6,423 nt of DNA, taken from positions 1-6,423 of the forward strand of contig CALQJP020000148.1 in the NCBI GenBank assembly GCA_943330925.2, written 5' to 3'. Numbering within the stretch: position 1 is the first letter of the stretch; each line of letters begins with the position of its first letter. Of this stretch, positions 5,240 through 6,423 are shown in pieces. The stretch comes from Chryseobacterium gleum. GTDB lineage: Bacteria; Bacteroidota; Bacteroidia; Flavobacteriales_D; Sanyastnellaceae. Under the pieces are notes generated by a model. The model was given only the letters and a program-made list of their open reading frames with translations. It was not told where the DNA came from and did no database searches. The translations under genes and the position numbers were made by a program.

Positions 5240-6052
5240 TTATTGGGGAACAGTTGTGTTTTCAGTTTTCATATTCGTTTTCAGCTCTTCCCATGTTGCC
5301 GCCGCAATAACCGGCTTCACTTCGAACTGCCTCTTCCCTATTTCTTCCAACACATACTCCATGCGTTCCTTTGAACTGGGGTGTGTGCTCAGCCACTCGA
5401 AAGCCTCTTCGGATTCACCATCGCCGGTGAGGTAGAGAAAATCGGCAAACGGATGCGGGTCGATGTGGGCGTTCACCAAATAATCCAGGCCCTTCATATC
5501 GGCCTCGCGTTCCATGTCGCGATCGAATGCCTTGGATGAAAGTGCGCCTACCACCTCGCCTACTTGTCCGCCATCACCGCCGCCTGTGGTCATGTTCACG
5601 AGCACCGACATACCCACTTCGCGCACCAGCTTCTTCATCACATGACGCAATTCGATGTGGGCTATCTCGTGCGCCAGCACTCCGCACAATTGCTCCGGAT
5701 TTTTGCAGTCCTCTATGAGTGCAGAATTCACCACCAAATGTCCGCCCGGCATAGCAAACGCGTTCACCACATCGGCGCGAAACACATGCACCTTGATGTG
5801 CTCGCGGGGGATTCCATTAGAATCGCATATTCTGCTCACCAGGGAGTCCATGGCCCCAACTGTTAGGGTGTCAGTAATCTGATCTCCCTCATCGCCGAGG
5901 TGTTCCCAAAACAAATCGCCGAGCTTCTCTTCCGTATCGCGGGTGTGTTTCTCCAGGTCGAACATTCCCACCCAGTCTACACTGCGCAGCCAGAAAAAAA
6001 GCGCAACGAATCCTCCCAATATAACAATGGCCCAAAGCGAGTTTGACTTCAT
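5240..6052 (-). CDS. M48-family membrane-anchored zinc metalloprotease
   Basis: A 270-residue protease with one N-terminal membrane segment (7-22), probably an uncleaved anchor that places the catalytic domain in the periplasm. The zinc motif is HEIAH (His128, Glu129, His132) within VLAHEIAHIELRH. The second motif is FDRDMEREADMKGL (176-189), where Glu181 and Asp185 give the ExxxD pattern that supplies the third ligand. Further family marks are NAFAMPGGHLVVNSALI (97-113), typical of the Peptidase_M48 fold, and STHPSSKERM (222-231). No TPR repeats follow, unlike BepA, so this is the short form. By family it should degrade misfolded or damaged envelope proteins; the actual substrate is unknown. 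Its ATG overlaps the stop of the upstream membrane-protein gene as ATGA, a strong sign of coupled translation and possibly of joint function. Confidence 0.93.
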   Translation of the reverse strand: MKSNSLWAIVILGGFVALFFWLRSVDWVGMFDLEKHTRDTEEKLGDLFWEHLGDEGDQITDTLTVGAMDSLVSRICDSNGIPREHIKVHVFRADVVNAFAMPGGHLVVNSALIEDCKNPEQLCGVLAHEIAHIELRHVMKKLVREVGMSVLVNMTTGGGDGGQVGEVVGALSSKAFDRDMEREADMKGLDYLVNAHIDPHPFADFLYLTGDGESEEAFEWLSTHPSSKERMEYVLEEIGKRQFEVKPVIAAATWEELKTNMKTENTTVPQ

Positions 6053-6423
6053 GATTCTCTATTCTTTACAAGTTGATCGGTAAGATCGGCCAGAATCCAC
6101 CAGCGCACATGCTTTCCCTTTCGCACTTCAATAGCGGTGTAAATCGTGGAAACAAATTCAAACAGATTGAACAGCGCTATCGTAATGACATACGCGATGT
6201 AATTATTCGATATCTCGGCGTCTGTAAACAGGATGCTGATGGTCCACCAAAACGCATAGCTGTTGAGGAAGAAGACCGATAGTTGAGAAAGCAACGCCTG
6301 GGTACAATGCCAGCGCACGAAGTAGGTCGACCTGCGATTGCCGATAAAAAAGATGAGCGTGGCAATCAAGTTCACAATGGGAAGCGGCATGCCCATGAGC
6401 AAGGCCAGCAGCGACATGAGGTA
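6049..6423 (-). CDS. Polytopic membrane protein (DUF4870-like), 5' end outside the window
   Basis: A small integral membrane protein; 125 residues are visible and the frame stays open to the window edge (Tyr-Leu precede the first internal Met at 6417), so the true start probably lies further upstream. Counting from that Met, hydrophobic segments are seen at about 2-26, 41-64 and 72-96, ending in a short basic tail (VRKGKHVRWW, then LVKNRES). The loop STYFVRWHCTQALLSQ (30-45) resembles the 'FVxxHxxQAL' signature between the first two segments of DUF4870-type proteins. No enzyme motif is visible and the function is unknown. Its TGA stop overlaps the ATG of the M48 protease gene by 4 nt, so the two proteins are made together and may form a membrane protease unit. 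Confidence 0.75.
   Translation of the reverse strand, partial: YLMSLLALLMGMPLPIVNLIATLIFFIGNRRSTYFVRWHCTQALLSQLSVFFLNSYAFWWTISILFTDAEISNNYIAYVITIALFNLFEFVSTIYTAIEVRKGKHVRWWILADLTDQLVKNRES

Overview
This 6.4 kb window reads as ordinary chromosome from a member of the Bacteroidota, probably a flavobacterium-like lineage. The best evidence is the first gene. It encodes a secreted protein with a C-terminal domain of the type IX secretion system (T9SS) sorting kind, starting at a YPNPA motif and ending with a 'GGRFVKNR'-like tail. Weak or absent Shine-Dalgarno sequences and a membrane-protein/M48 gene pair of a kind I associate with this phylum fit as well. The species cannot be named from the sequence alone.

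Layout. Four genes lie on the minus strand in the left two thirds. In transcription order they are prfC (release factor 3), a small P-loop kinase of the N4BP2L/AAA_33 type that overlaps the prfC end by 8 nt, a membrane-anchored glutathione-peroxidase-like thiol peroxidase after a 70-nt gap, and the T9SS-sorted secreted protein after a 213-nt gap. On the plus strand, divergent from prfC, is a gene for a two-domain DUF1801 protein. It converges on a second minus-strand operon: a polytopic membrane protein, cut by the right window edge, whose stop overlaps the start of an M48 zinc metalloprotease by ATGA.

Working together. prfC and the kinase are translationally coupled. The membrane protein and M48 protease are coupled as well and may act together at the inner membrane. 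The peroxidase and the secreted protein are probably independent units; no shared pathway is visible among all the genes.

The most unusual content is between the genes. Three gaps carry arrays with an exact 7-nt period built from two related G-rich words, ACTGGGG and AGGTRTT. The arrays lie flush against stop codons or about 10 nt from a start codon. One is a head-to-head pair that can fold into a long hairpin. Another has five G-runs that meet the usual G-quadruplex pattern, directly upstream of prfC. The word CCCCAGT (reverse complement of ACTGGGG) matches, as I recall it, the STRR1 heptamer described in heterocystous cyanobacteria. The convergent gap carries a different repeat, a YCTCTG-type element forming a 16-bp hairpin that is fully paired only in the plus-strand RNA because of two G-U pairs. 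No tRNA, rRNA, CRISPR array, transposase or phage gene was seen.
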